A DNA stretch of 35,162 bases, taken from IMG/VR virus record IMGVR_UViG_3300049737_000088, positions 1-35,162 of that record; one strand, 5' to 3'. The translations under genes and the position numbers were made by a program. Of this stretch, positions 15,927 through 23,883 are shown piece by piece. Every line of letters starts with the position of its first letter. Within the stretch, counting starts at the first letter, position 1. Origin of the DNA: a virus. The notes under the pieces were generated by a model, which searched no databases, was not told the origin of the DNA, and was given only the letters and a program-made list of their open reading frames with translations.

Positions 15927-18011
15927 CTATGCCCTCGGTAGGTTGGTTGATATTTCGGCGTCGGTGACTGCCTTGGCGACACGCAGTTCAGCCTCAGCTT
16001 GCAGCTCCTGCTGGCGCATCTGCATCTCCATTTGCATCTTCTCGCGCTCCATCTGAAGCTCGGCCTGCATCTTCTCGCGCTTCAGCGCAATGTCGGCCTC
16101 AGCCTTTTGCTGCGCGATCTGTATGTCAGCCTGCGCCTTCTGCTGCTCTAGTTGTAACACCTGCTGCATCTGCTGCTGCTCAGGTGTAGGCTGTTGCGGC
16201 TGGTTGGCTGCCTGCTGTTGCTTGGCCGCCATAAACTGCGTGACCTGCTCAGGTGAGTTAAAGAACAGGCTGCTATCCTTGAAGCCGCCAACCTCAGTAA
16301 TTGAGCGCAGGGTGTTAACGTATTGCTGCGCCGTCACAAGCGGGTTGTCCTGACCTAGCTGCATCAGGATTTGCTCTTGCTTTGATGCAATCTGCGTCAG
16401 GAAGGCGATCTTTGTCTCGTCGTCAGTCGTGCCTAAGCCAACCTGCACGACAGTGTCAAACTGGCTAGACCACTCGGCTGGGTTGATCGGCACAAAGTTA
16501 TTACGCAGGCGCACGATCCTTTCCTTGCTGTCGTGCTTTAGCACCAAATGCAGGATGCCCTTAAACAGCGCCTTGACGCCTGTCTCCGCCATTGTTCTGG
16601 CATATGACTCCAACTTAACCTGAGCGCCGCGCACGGTCGCTGAGACTGCGCTGGCGGTGCTTGACTGTAGGCTGTTAGCGTCAAGCCCCTGAGACGCACG
16701 GCTCATGCCGGTGCGCTGCTCTTTTACTGTATCCAGATAATCCATCAGCGGGCGGATTTCGTTGCCTACGGATGCGCCTGTCAGGGCTTGGATCATGCCA
16801 GGCTGCCGTGTACGGATTACGCCGCCGGGTGAGCCATCCAATAAATCATCCAAATTCACCTGTCCCTCGACCGCCGCAATGCGTGGCAGGGTAGATGAGT
16901 AGACGCTGTCGAGGTACTGGCGCATCAGCGTTGACTTAATGACCTGCAAGTCCTCGGTCATGTCAAAGATGCTGCGTCCAATCAAGCGGTGCGGCATCAT
17001 AATAGGCGAGACGCACGCAAATGGCACATGATCGAATGGCTCATTGTGCAGGATGTGTTTGCCCTCAGCGCCAATCGCGCAGATGCGCCGACGCTCGGCA
17101 ATGCCGTCGCCGTCGTAGTCCATTTTAATAATGCACTCATAGTAAGGCACAGACCGCAGTGTCGGGTCTGCCGCATCGACCGGCATTGACGATTCAAGGT
17201 CTTGGAATCTGTTGCTGACCTCGCGGTCGGTGTCCAGCTCATTCTCGCCAGCGTACTGCTCAACCTCATCGCGGTCATAGCCCATAGCCACAAGGTCTGA
17301 GACGGTCATGTTGGTGCGGTGCGCTATGAAGTTGGCGTCGTCAAGCGAAGTCGCGTGGCGAGAAACCAAAAACTCCTCAGGCGGAATGTTGATGATTTTA
17401 ATGTCACCTTCTTCGCGCTTGATGCGTACAGTCAGATCGTACTCTGAGCGCAGGTCTTCGGTCTCGCCGGTCTCGTCGTTATACATGCTCTCAACGACGG
17501 TCTCTGTCTGAGACACAAGCTCGACAGTAGGATCGGCCAGCAGCATTGTCAGTTCTTCTTCTGACAACCCGCTATATTCTTCCTCGTCAACTTCCTCGCG
17601 TGTTTCGTAAAAGAACTTCACTACACCCAAACGGAATAGCAGCGCATCCTTGAAAAACGTGTGCAGGATTTGGTAGCCGGGGTTCTGGGTGTTAAGCACA
17701 TAATTAACGTAATCAGACGCCTGCTCGGCAGATTCCATATCTTCGGCAGTGCGCGGGCTAAAGCGAACATATTTGTCGTTTGTCGTAAACACCCGCATCA
17801 AGTTAGGCATGATGGCCTCGACGGTGTCGGCAACCTCAGTCGCAATCACTGTCGAGCGACCGTCTACCTCGTTTCCAAGCGGCTCGCCCAAGTACATATC
17901 CAAGGCGCGGAGCCGGTCGGTCGTGTACTCGTTGTCGAAGTGATTGAGCGCGTCGGTGATCTCACCCGACACGATGCTGCCCAATTGTTCGTCGTCCATC
18001 TTTTTAGCCAT
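15927..18011 (-). CDS. Portal protein (P22-like)
   Basis: This is a 694-aa portal, the dodecameric ring through which DNA enters and leaves the head. Diagnostic stretches are EITDALNHFDNEYTTDRLRA, GRSTVIATEVADTVEAIMP, RLGVVKFFYE, PFACVSPIMMPHRLIGRS, GMSRASQGLDANSLQ and the wing/stem region after it. Residues about 590-690 are a long Gln/Glu/Met-rich coiled coil, as in the C-terminal barrel of P22-type portals. A longer frame opens at 18083, but the ATG at 18011 has AAGGA at the right distance and overlaps the preceding small gene by 8 nt. Confidence 0.9.
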   Translation of the reverse strand: MAKKMDDEQLGSIVSGEITDALNHFDNEYTTDRLRALDMYLGEPLGNEVDGRSTVIATEVADTVEAIMPNLMRVFTTNDKYVRFSPRTAEDMESAEQASDYVNYVLNTQNPGYQILHTFFKDALLFRLGVVKFFYETREEVDEEEYSGLSEEELTMLLADPTVELVSQTETVVESMYNDETGETEDLRSEYDLTVRIKREEGDIKIINIPPEEFLVSRHATSLDDANFIAHRTNMTVSDLVAMGYDRDEVEQYAGENELDTDREVSNRFQDLESSMPVDAADPTLRSVPYYECIIKMDYDGDGIAERRRICAIGAEGKHILHNEPFDHVPFACVSPIMMPHRLIGRSIFDMTEDLQVIKSTLMRQYLDSVYSSTLPRIAAVEGQVNLDDLLDGSPGGVIRTRQPGMIQALTGASVGNEIRPLMDYLDTVKEQRTGMSRASQGLDANSLQSSTASAVSATVRGAQVKLESYARTMAETGVKALFKGILHLVLKHDSKERIVRLRNNFVPINPAEWSSQFDTVVQVGLGTTDDETKIAFLTQIASKQEQILMQLGQDNPLVTAQQYVNTLRSITEVGGFKDSSLFFNSPEQVTQFMAAKQQQAANQPQQPTPEQQQMQQVLQLEQQKAQADIQIAQQKAEADIALKREKMQAELQMEREKMQMEMQMRQQELQAEAELRVAKAVTDAEISTNLPRA

Positions 18012-18162
18012 TTTTCCTTGCACCTTTTGCCGCGCGTTTTGGCGCACGTTTAACCTTGGACGCCGGTTCTGGCGTGTCCACATTATTGCACATTTCCGCC
18101 TTTGGTTCTAGCGGGGGCTGCGGGCGTCTTATGCGGCCAACAATCGGGCGTCTGATGTTCAA
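18004..18162 (-). CDS. Small basic proline-rich protein, TTG start
   Basis: This is a 52-aa frame starting at a TTG that overlaps the TGA of the previous gene (TTGA). It begins MNIRRPIVGRIRRPQPPLEP and ends in a Lys/Arg/Ala tail. The stop lies 8 nt inside the portal gene. Together the overlaps bridge an otherwise unexplained 150-nt gap in this tightly packed operon, which supports it being real. No family was recognised. Confidence 0.55.
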   Translation of the reverse strand: MNIRRPIVGRIRRPQPPLEPKAEMCNNVDTPEPASKVKRAPKRAAKGARKNG

Positions 18163-18371
18163 TGCATCTTCGCCTTTTTGATGACCTTCTTGACCGCAGT
18201 CTTAATTGGTGCGCCGCGCTTTCCAGCAGTCTCGACTGTGCCTTTGCTGGTCTGCACAAACTTAGACGGAGCTGGCGGCGGCGTCATGTCCGGCACAGGG
18301 TTTTTGCCCTGAATACAACGCTGCCTGATTTCGCAGCGTCCACGATATGGGCAGGGATCACAAACAATCAT
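18159..18371 (-). CDS. Small Cys-rich basic protein
   Basis: This 70-aa protein has four clustered Cys residues at the N-terminus (CDPCPYRGRCEIRQRC), which could bind zinc or an Fe-S cluster. A Pro-rich linker and a lysine-rich tail (KTAVKKVIKKAKMH) follow. The start overlaps the previous stop (ATGA). It may bind nucleic acid. It belongs to a cluster of six tiny genes upstream of the portal. Confidence 0.6.
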   Translation of the reverse strand: MIVCDPCPYRGRCEIRQRCIQGKNPVPDMTPPPAPSKFVQTSKGTVETAGKRGAPIKTAVKKVIKKAKMH

Positions 18372-18529
18372 GCTTTCTTCGCTTTCTTTTTAGGTTTCTT
18401 CGCGGTCTTTGCAGCCGCCTTGAAAGCCGCAGCCGTGGGCGCACCCTTGGCTCCGACTTTCCTCATTTTCTCACCGCTGCCCGCCTTAATGCGTGCGCGT
18501 TTCTTGGCTATGTTGCGATACAAAGACAT
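18368..18529 (-). CDS. Small lysine-rich conserved phage protein
   Basis: This 53-aa protein starts MSLYRNIAKKRARIKAGSGE, continues with KMRKVGAKGAPTAAAF and ends in a Lys/Ala tail. The motif 'I..KR.RI..GSGEKMRK.G.KGAPTA..F..AAKTAKK' is one I recall from many marine phages. It sits upstream of portal or terminase genes there and has no assigned function. It overlaps the next gene by ATGA and the previous gene by one base (TGATG). Confidence 0.65.
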   Translation of the reverse strand: MSLYRNIAKKRARIKAGSGEKMRKVGAKGAPTAAAFKAAAKTAKKPKKKAKKA

Positions 18530-18594
18530 CAGCAGTATTTACCCAAAACTTGCTTTGAGCCTTTTTTGCCGCCTTTTTTCTTACCGTATCCCAT
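18529..18594 (-). CDS. Tiny 21-aa lysine/glycine protein
   Basis: The frame encodes MGYGKKKGGKKGSKQVLGKY plus a C-terminal Cys. Despite its length it has the strongest ribosome site of the cluster (AAGGAGA, 7 nt before the ATG). It is locked to both neighbours by one-base stop/start overlaps (TAATG before, TGATG after). Short Gly/Lys 'MGYG.KK' peptides are known next to similar phage genes. It is likely a real microprotein, possibly binding nucleic acid. Confidence 0.5.
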   Translation of the reverse strand: MGYGKKKGGKKGSKQVLGKYC

Positions 18595-18764
18595 TATTTT
18601 CTCCTTGCCTTCTTTTTGGCTGTTTCAGATAAATCAGAAAAGTGAACGACCTTCTTGCTGGCAGGCGTCATGCGGGCGCCGGTCATAATTGTGCCGTCAT
18701 TGTGCTTGTGGATAGAGCCGCGATACTTGGTGCCATCCCGAAAGTAATGTAAGCCTACTGCCAT
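18594..18764 (-). CDS. Small conserved phage protein
   Basis: This 56-aa protein contains LHYFRDGTKYRGSIHKHNDG, then TIMTGARMTPASKKVVHF and a basic end. The pattern 'HY..DGT.Y.G..HKH.DG..MTG..H...S..L.HF.DL' recurs in small proteins of marine phages and has no known role. Overlap with the 21-aa gene (TAATG) suggests coupled translation. Confidence 0.6.
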   Translation of the reverse strand: MAVGLHYFRDGTKYRGSIHKHNDGTIMTGARMTPASKKVVHFSDLSETAKKKARRK

Positions 18765-18765
18765 T

Positions 18766-19023
18766 TTAACACTTCCATCTGCGTCTTGCTGCCTTGCCGC
18801 GCGGGCCAGTCCAGCTCTTTGATCTAGCGCAAAAACTCTTGCGCCGCTTTGCGTCTGCGCTACCGGCTTTGACTTTGCCGGTCACAGGTGCCTTTAGTTT
18901 TGAGCCTGTGGCTCGGTTGTATTTTGCACGACCCTTCGCAGTAAGTCCACCACCAGCCTTGACCGACTGCTTTTCACCGCGTCCGACTGATAGGCTGACG
19001 CTTTTCTTTTTAGATGGGGGCAT
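18766..19023 (-). CDS. DUF6321-like basic protein
   Basis: This 85-aa protein contains GGGLTAKGRAKYNRATGSKL, KAPVTGKVKAGSADAKRRKS, FCARSKSWTGPRGKAARRRW and a final Cys. This matches my memory of the DUF6321 layout (GGL.A.GR..Y....G..LK.PV.GKVK.GS..AKRRKSFCAR). The protein is very basic and may bind nucleic acid. It opens the six-gene microprotein cluster. An AAAGG ribosome site precedes the ATG. Confidence 0.75.
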   Translation of the reverse strand: MPPSKKKSVSLSVGRGEKQSVKAGGGLTAKGRAKYNRATGSKLKAPVTGKVKAGSADAKRRKSFCARSKSWTGPRGKAARRRWKC

Positions 19024-19033
19024 AGTTTAACCT

Positions 19034-19061
19034 TTGATATTATCCTGATATAGAGTACAAT
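19034..19061 (+). promoter_or_regulatory. Sigma70-type promoter for the lone plus-strand gene
   Basis: TTGATA (19034-19039) and TACAAT (19056-19061) each match the sigma70 consensus at 5 of 6 positions and are 16 bp apart. The predicted start lies near 19068, about 17 nt before the gene's ATG. The site is in the short gap between divergent genes. Confidence 0.7.
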
Positions 19062-19084
19062 TCGTTTTTAAAATGGAGACAAAT

Positions 19085-19297
19085 ATGAACATAGATAAAG
19101 AAACCGCCCTTAATATACACGATGCAATTATGTCAAAGGTTATACGCGCTATAACTTTGGCAGAAATGAACGCCGATAATAATTTCCAAAACGCAGAAGA
19201 AACTGAAGAAAATATTGCCGACATCAGAGACTACCTTTGCCGCGCAATTGGGGTATCTGACAGAGAACTAAACGAACACATAAAAATCAATCCTTAA
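19085..19297 (+). CDS. Moron-like small acidic helical protein
   Basis: This 70-aa protein begins MNIDKETALNIHDAIMSKVI and is helical and acidic (NAEETEENIADIRDYLCRAI). It is the only plus-strand gene inside a roughly 29-kb minus-strand block. It has its own promoter, a GGAGA ribosome site 5 nt before the ATG at 19085, and visibly AT-richer sequence than its neighbours. An in-frame ATG at 19073 overlaps that ribosome site and is less likely. The stop overlaps the stop of the converging gene (shared TTAA). These are the hallmarks of a moron gene. The function is unknown. Confidence 0.7.
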   Translation: MNIDKETALNIHDAIMSKVIRAITLAEMNADNNFQNAEETEENIADIRDYLCRAIGVSDRELNEHIKINP

Positions 19298-20808
19298 TAT
19301 AAAATACCTTGGTTCCGAAGCATTTGTTTTTGCGCCTCGATGAACTCCATCTGCGGGTCTACAACATCGGGGCGCATAAACTGTGTTTTCCTTCCTATAT
19401 CATAGGTTCGGCGAAGACCAGCAGGGTCTTGTCCTGTTTGCAGTGACAAAGCGTAATCGTCAGGGAAGCCTAAGCTGCGGTTAAGGGTCACACCATATCC
19501 GCCCTCATAGCCTAGTGCGTCGCCAACGGTGTCAGGGTATGTTTTATGCAACCCAATGCCACTCGCGTCTCCAGCCCTAGTTCTGGCCGCTAGTTGCCCT
19601 TGTGGAGCTAACAAGCCAATTCCAGCCCCTGTTCGCCCATAAGGCATAAACCTAGTTTCAGGCTCTGATATGGCAGCTCTGACAGAGCCTATATCTGGAA
19701 AACCTTTTTTCTGATTTGTGCCTTTTGCCACCTCTTGGACGAAAAACAAACGTCGGTTCCCCGCGCCTGCTGTGTGGGCGTCTTTAGTCAACCACGCCAG
19801 CGCCTTTTCAGGATTAGCAAGGCCGGGGTAATCAGGATATTTCTTCTTTATAGACGACTCAAACGCTTTTAAATCAGCTCTCTTAATTGGCGAGTTTGGT
19901 ATCATCCGCATAATGGTTTCAGCTGTATCGACAGCAAAATCACCAGAACGCTCCGCCATATTCGTTGTTATTCCATAAATAGGTGCGTCTGGGTCTCCGC
20001 CCAAAAGACCCTTTCGGATAGCCTTTATTTGGTTTTCTATCCCAGACACCGCACCGGGGGCAGACGCCCAGACAGCGCGTAGACTACGCATGTAATCATT
20101 GCCACCCTCAAGGTCGACGCCGTCGCCATAAAGCTCAATATCGTTAACCTTGCTAAGATTGCCAAATCTCGTGCGGTCGCCTGACAGGTTAACCATCCAA
20201 GACCCTTCAAAGTCTTCTGGCCTGACCTCAACCTCAGGAAGCAAAGTTCCAGCGGGGGGCGGCGTGAACTCAGATGTCATGCGGTCATGCGGAACGCCGG
20301 TTAATAATTTGTTTAAAGTTTTTTCCTCAATGTAGGGATTACCACCAGCGTCAATAAGTGTGCGGCTACCATCCGGCAAGACAGCAGTCTTGAACTCAGT
20401 GCCGCGCAACTCATTCGGAACAATAGCTGGAGTCTTGCCAACTACGGCAGGCGGCCTGTTGTGGCCGATTGTAGCGTTAGCAACCCTACCAGCCCTTGGC
20501 AGCTTCATAGCAGCGCCAACAGGGATAAGCGGTGGCACAACCGTACCAGCGGCCATAAAGGCGTCACCGAGCAACCCTAGACTTTGCAGGCCAGCGTCTA
20601 AATACTCGCCGCCGCGTATGTTTTGCATCATGCTAGGCTCGTATTCGCCGGCATTTGTCATGCTTGGCGCATAGCCCGCAGCGTCGGCAAAGCCAGAGCC
20701 GGGGGCAAGCATCAGGCCAGCAGCTAACGGCGCATATGGGTCAAACGACGCCATATCCATAGGGGCGGTCAACAGGCCTTGGTTATATGCGCCGCGATAT
20801 TGATCCAT
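19294..20808 (-). CDS. Large hypothetical protein, possible virion-carried polypeptide
   Basis: This is a 504-aa protein. The N-terminal 130 residues are Gly/Ala/Pro-rich with membrane-like stretches (APLAAGLMLAPGSGF, GTVVPPLIPVGAAMKLP). Residue about 130 has NATIGHNRPPAVV, a motif I have seen in phage virion or polyvalent proteins. The rest is mixed alpha/beta (WMVNLSGDRTRFGNLSKVND, NRRLFFVQEVAKG, RTGAGIGLLAPQG). No catalytic signature was identified. The ATG at 20808 overlaps the previous TGA (TGATG) and has AGGAAAA upstream; a TTG one codon earlier is also possible. It lies between the terminase and the microprotein cluster. Confidence 0.6.
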   Translation of the reverse strand: MDQYRGAYNQGLLTAPMDMASFDPYAPLAAGLMLAPGSGFADAAGYAPSMTNAGEYEPSMMQNIRGGEYLDAGLQSLGLLGDAFMAAGTVVPPLIPVGAAMKLPRAGRVANATIGHNRPPAVVGKTPAIVPNELRGTEFKTAVLPDGSRTLIDAGGNPYIEEKTLNKLLTGVPHDRMTSEFTPPPAGTLLPEVEVRPEDFEGSWMVNLSGDRTRFGNLSKVNDIELYGDGVDLEGGNDYMRSLRAVWASAPGAVSGIENQIKAIRKGLLGGDPDAPIYGITTNMAERSGDFAVDTAETIMRMIPNSPIKRADLKAFESSIKKKYPDYPGLANPEKALAWLTKDAHTAGAGNRRLFFVQEVAKGTNQKKGFPDIGSVRAAISEPETRFMPYGRTGAGIGLLAPQGQLAARTRAGDASGIGLHKTYPDTVGDALGYEGGYGVTLNRSLGFPDDYALSLQTGQDPAGLRRTYDIGRKTQFMRPDVVDPQMEFIEAQKQMLRNQGILY

Positions 20809-21290
20809 CAAATATTTTTCCTACGCATGCCCTCGTTAAGAGCATCATCATAAACGCCCAAGGAGCTACCGAAACCACCGAATTTAGGCAAGTTGTCCGT
20901 AGGAGCTAACGGAACGCCACCCATCATTTCTTGCTTTGACTCATAATCGAAGCCAAACATTCTCTTGTAAAATTCTTCCTCAGACATTTGCAGGGGGTCA
21001 GCAAGCAGGCCGTAACTACCGGCACCTTCCATAAACTCACCAAAATCACCGACCAACGGCTCACCAAAAATCGGGTTATATGGAAGTGCGTATTCTGCGG
21101 AACTTCTGATTTCATCTGCCGTCAAGTCGCCTGACATGACAAGCTCCATAATATGCGAGCGTGCCGCCTTCGGCATTTTCAAAAAAGACGGCCCCAAGAC
21201 ATCATAGGCAACTTTGACCGGAGATTGTGCAAATGCGTCCTCGTCGCTCATGCCCTCAGGCCGGAACCTAGAAGCGGTAACTTTTTCCAT
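20808..21290 (-). CDS. Hypothetical protein following the large terminase
   Basis: This 160-aa acidic protein begins MEKVTASRFRPEGMSDEDAF. It contains AARSHIMELVMSGDLTADEI and a Met/Glu-rich region with GDFGEFMEGAGSYGL. The ATG at 21290 overlaps the terminase stop (TGATG) and was preferred to one four codons upstream. It forms a pair with the 504-aa gene, to which it is coupled by a second TGATG. It may be an assembly or virion protein; the family is unknown. Confidence 0.6.
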   Translation of the reverse strand: MEKVTASRFRPEGMSDEDAFAQSPVKVAYDVLGPSFLKMPKAARSHIMELVMSGDLTADEIRSSAEYALPYNPIFGEPLVGDFGEFMEGAGSYGLLADPLQMSEEEFYKRMFGFDYESKQEMMGGVPLAPTDNLPKFGGFGSSLGVYDDALNEGMRRKNI

Positions 21291-22690
21291 CAGACCACCC
21301 AATTCGTTTTTGGTTTCAAACTGCGATTTGAATTATAACCTCTTGAGTAGCCACCGGCAAGCGCACCCTGACCAGCGAAGGTCAGCACAAATGCGTCGGC
21401 CACGTCGGGTGAACGCTGGCCGCGACGCTTCATCTCGTCCTTGGATTCAACCTTCAGCTTGCCAGTAGATAGGTATTTATAGCGGATGCCCGACAATTCC
21501 GATATCAACGTGTCGTCCTGCGGTATTTTGCAGTCACGCGCCTCAAACCACTCGCGGCAGTGCCAGAAAAGCTCATCCCTGAGCCTGTTAAACTTAGCCT
21601 TCAGGCTGGCAGTCTCAGACACAGATATGCCCACCGCCGGCATGTCCAGCTCCCTCAGCCGGTCAGCCAGTCCTGCGCCAAGGCCAATGGCGTCAATGTA
21701 GATCGCCTGTGGCCGCATCTGATAAGGCACGGCGTCGTATTCCGCCAGCACAATACCGGCCAGCTCCATCAAGTCCTTATTCTGCCACGTCTTGATCGGC
21801 TCGACCAATATATTGCCCTGCCGCTTGGATAGCGCCGACCTATCCGAGCCAAACCGCGCAACGTCCAAACCCCAGACGACCGGCGTGGTCGGGCCTGCCT
21901 CAACGTCGCGCTTCGTCGCATCCTCAATCAGGTGCAAAGGCAAAAGCACGTCGTCCGACTGCTTTGGAAACTCACCCAAGACGCGAACCGCAAATACGTT
22001 GCTCTCCTCGCCGTATTTTTCGCCCATCTCGCGGATAAACTTGGGGTCAACATATTCGCCCTCACTGCACGACACAGTGATGCAGTGCCACTTCTCGCGG
22101 TCGCCGTGGAAGGCGTCATAGAAGTAACCGTCCGACCGTGTGGGGTTCCCGCACATAATGATTTTGGCGCCGGGGGTGGACAGCGCACCGCTGGCCGTCT
22201 CAAAGATTACGTTGGGTACGCCCGACGCTTCTTCCACCACAAACAGCATGTGGGGCGAGTGAAAACCCGCGAGCGACTCAGGGTTTTCGCGGCGGCTCGT
22301 TCTAGCCACTGCGAAGCTGTCGGGGGCGCCCTTGAGGCTAATCTTGTCAGCCTTGAACTCCAGCAGCTCCTTGAACGCGGGCGGCATGTTACGCGCCCAG
22401 CGGTCGATCTCCGTCCACAATACGTCCGATAGCTGGTGGGCGCTGTTCGCGGTCACCGCCACCTTGCACGGATAATGCGTCATAAGCCACCACAGAACTA
22501 CCCAAGACTCAAACGCGGTTTTGCCGACACCGTGACCGGATTTGATGGCGACACGATCGTGTGCGGCGATTGCGTCTAGCGCCTGCGCCTGCCACTTTTG
22601 CGGCGTGGCGCCCAAGACTTCCTCGACAAATAGGATGGGGTCAGCCCTTAATGCGGCTATCGCTTCGACGGTGGCGGGGGTGGTGGTCAT
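21290..22690 (-). CDS. terL: Terminase large subunit (TerL)
   Basis: This is a 466-aa DNA-packaging motor with ATPase and nuclease domains. The Walker A motif is SGHGVGKT (51-58). The Walker B motif is MLFVVEE (148-154) with the catalytic Glu pair. The nuclease acidic residues are in VVWGLDVARFGSD (D276), AIYIDAIGLG (D333) and SPDVADAFVL (D432). The length is typical. A GGAG ribosome site lies just upstream of the ATG. TerS is encoded upstream across a 171-nt non-coding stretch, an unusually large gap for this genome. Confidence 0.95.
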   Translation of the reverse strand: MTTTPATVEAIAALRADPILFVEEVLGATPQKWQAQALDAIAAHDRVAIKSGHGVGKTAFESWVVLWWLMTHYPCKVAVTANSAHQLSDVLWTEIDRWARNMPPAFKELLEFKADKISLKGAPDSFAVARTSRRENPESLAGFHSPHMLFVVEEASGVPNVIFETASGALSTPGAKIIMCGNPTRSDGYFYDAFHGDREKWHCITVSCSEGEYVDPKFIREMGEKYGEESNVFAVRVLGEFPKQSDDVLLPLHLIEDATKRDVEAGPTTPVVWGLDVARFGSDRSALSKRQGNILVEPIKTWQNKDLMELAGIVLAEYDAVPYQMRPQAIYIDAIGLGAGLADRLRELDMPAVGISVSETASLKAKFNRLRDELFWHCREWFEARDCKIPQDDTLISELSGIRYKYLSTGKLKVESKDEMKRRGQRSPDVADAFVLTFAGQGALAGGYSRGYNSNRSLKPKTNWVV

Positions 22691-22861
22691 GCGTTAACTC
22701 CGAAGGGGGTGGGGTGGTAAGGGGTATATATTTTTATCTCCGCCCCCCGCGATATCTTGATGGGGGGGTGTTAACTGATTTTGGGTTAACTTTGTACATA
22801 TTTTGCAGAAATGTCGCATAACGTTAATTATGCGTAAAGCGTATTGTGCAAATACAATGAC
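22691..22861 (-). other. Non-coding gap between TerS and TerL, repeat-bearing
   Basis: No credible gene is present in these 171 nt. They hold a perfect inverted repeat CGCATAA-CGTTAA-TTATGCG (22815-22834), poly-G/C tracts (near 22700-22770), and the heptamer GTTAACT at 22693, 22770 and 22785, with a fourth copy at 22928 inside the TerS gene. Gaps beside terminase genes often carry packaging-initiation sites or regulatory elements. Whether this is a pac/cos site is an inference. Confidence 0.45.
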
Positions 22862-23407
22862 TTAGCTGCCTGTGGATAACTTTTTGCCCTTCTTGCGCTT
22901 GTTTGCCTGCTTTTTAGGCAGATCAGAGTTAACTGAAATGTGGTTGATTTCGCGCGCGCGTAATGCTTCCGCTTGTGTGTTTTCGTTGCCTTCTACCACC
23001 TCAACGTGCTTCAGTTGAGCCGCGCTATTCACTTGCTGTAATAGCTCCAAATACGATCCACCAGCCTCATGCTTAACGTCAACCTGCTGCCTATCGCCAT
23101 AAACCTTAGGCACAAGCTTAGACGACCGCCACTTGATGTTATCGCAGATAGTTCTGTGTGCGCTCTCTGTGATCTGGCCTGACAGAAGCAAGCGATCCAT
23201 CTCATCCAGCTTGTCAGCGTAGATCATGCCACGGCTTTGCATCGCCACACGATAGTTTTCAGCGAACTCTGTGTCCGAACAAACCCGCCGCCAGACGCTA
23301 GACCATCCCGGCATATCTTTATCTTTGCAAACATCACGCCCTGATCTGCCCTCAGTGACACGCTCCAAGAACTCTATCATTACGCTGTCTGGCGTTTTAG
23401 CTGACAT
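22862..23407 (-). CDS. terS: Terminase small subunit (TerS)
   Basis: This 181-aa protein has an N-terminal helix-turn-helix-like region (MIEFLERVTEGRSGRDVCKD, MPGWSSVWRRVCSDTEFAEN). A helical middle (RGMIYADKLDEMDRLL) is followed by the family-typical IKWRSSKLVPKVYGDRQQVD, and the C-terminus is very basic (KKQANKRKKGKK). This matches the Sf6-like TerS group, which recognises the packaging site and recruits TerL. The ATG at 23407 overlaps the zinc-finger gene by 11 nt and has GAGGAT upstream; a start at 23428 is less likely. Confidence 0.8.
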   Translation of the reverse strand: MSAKTPDSVMIEFLERVTEGRSGRDVCKDKDMPGWSSVWRRVCSDTEFAENYRVAMQSRGMIYADKLDEMDRLLLSGQITESAHRTICDNIKWRSSKLVPKVYGDRQQVDVKHEAGGSYLELLQQVNSAAQLKHVEVVEGNENTQAEALRAREINHISVNSDLPKKQANKRKKGKKLSTGS

Positions 23408-23615
23408 CGTCGTGATCCTCATCATCAAAGTCCACGGTCAAAACGTGGCTAGTATTCTCGTCGATTAACAGCAACGCCTCATTGCAATTGCTGCACACTA
23501 TCGACTGCATACTCTCCCAGACCTTACCGCGCGTGTCTTGCAGGCAGTAGTCGCACGTCACTGGCTCCTTGAAGAACCAGACCCAGTGACGCTTGAAATC
23601 TAGTACATCACCCAT
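23397..23615 (-). CDS. Small CxxC zinc-ribbon protein
   Basis: This 72-aa protein starts MGDVLDFKRHWVWFFKEPVT and has two Cys pairs, CDYC and CSNC, 21 residues apart. That spacing suits a rubredoxin-like zinc ribbon. It ends in a strongly acidic tail (DFDDEDHDDVS). The ATG at 23615 overlaps the upstream stop region by 8 nt. It lies just upstream of TerS. It could be a nucleic-acid-binding or transcription-associated factor; the function is unknown. Confidence 0.65.
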   Translation of the reverse strand: MGDVLDFKRHWVWFFKEPVTCDYCLQDTRGKVWESMQSIVCSNCNEALLLIDENTSHVLTVDFDDEDHDDVS

Positions 23616-23883
23616 CTGTGTCCACCAATTCAGCCGCACAAGCCAGATAACCCGCACCGTCAACGTAGTTATCCTGATGATATGGATTGCCCTTCAACCG
23701 CGCTATCTTTAACAACGTCATCATTATGCCAACGTCTATCGGCGTGACTTCATGCGCCAAATGGTTTGACCAATATTTCGCAATCGTTGTGAAGTTGTCT
23801 TCCATATTTCCGTGATCCGCCGCCCGATCTACTGTCACTTTTTGTTTTGCGTCGTCTAAAACTTCAGCCCTTTTCATCTTCAT
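23608..23883 (-). CDS. DUF6378-like conserved phage protein
   Basis: This 91-aa protein contains VTVDRAADHGNMEDNFTTIA, WSNHLAHEVTPIDVGIMMTL, KIARLKGNPYHQDNYVDGAG and YLACAAEL. This is the layout I know as DUF6378 (DRA..YG..EDNF..IA..WS..L...ITP.DV..MM.LLK.AR......D...D.AGY.A..AE). It is a compact helical family common in phages, with conserved His/Asp/Glu that hint at metal or nucleotide binding. ATGs at 23883 and 23877 are both possible. Confidence 0.75.
   Translation of the reverse strand: MKMKRAEVLDDAKQKVTVDRAADHGNMEDNFTTIAKYWSNHLAHEVTPIDVGIMMTLLKIARLKGNPYHQDNYVDGAGYLACAAELVDTDG

Noticed and set aside
19027-19224. 65-aa minus-strand ORF overlapping the moron-like gene
   Set aside because: The plus-strand gene has a promoter, a ribosome site and better coding character. 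The minus frame has none of these.
21932-22432. 166-aa plus-strand ORF antisense to TerL
   Set aside because: It is a long shadow frame opposite conserved terminase motifs in GC-richer DNA.
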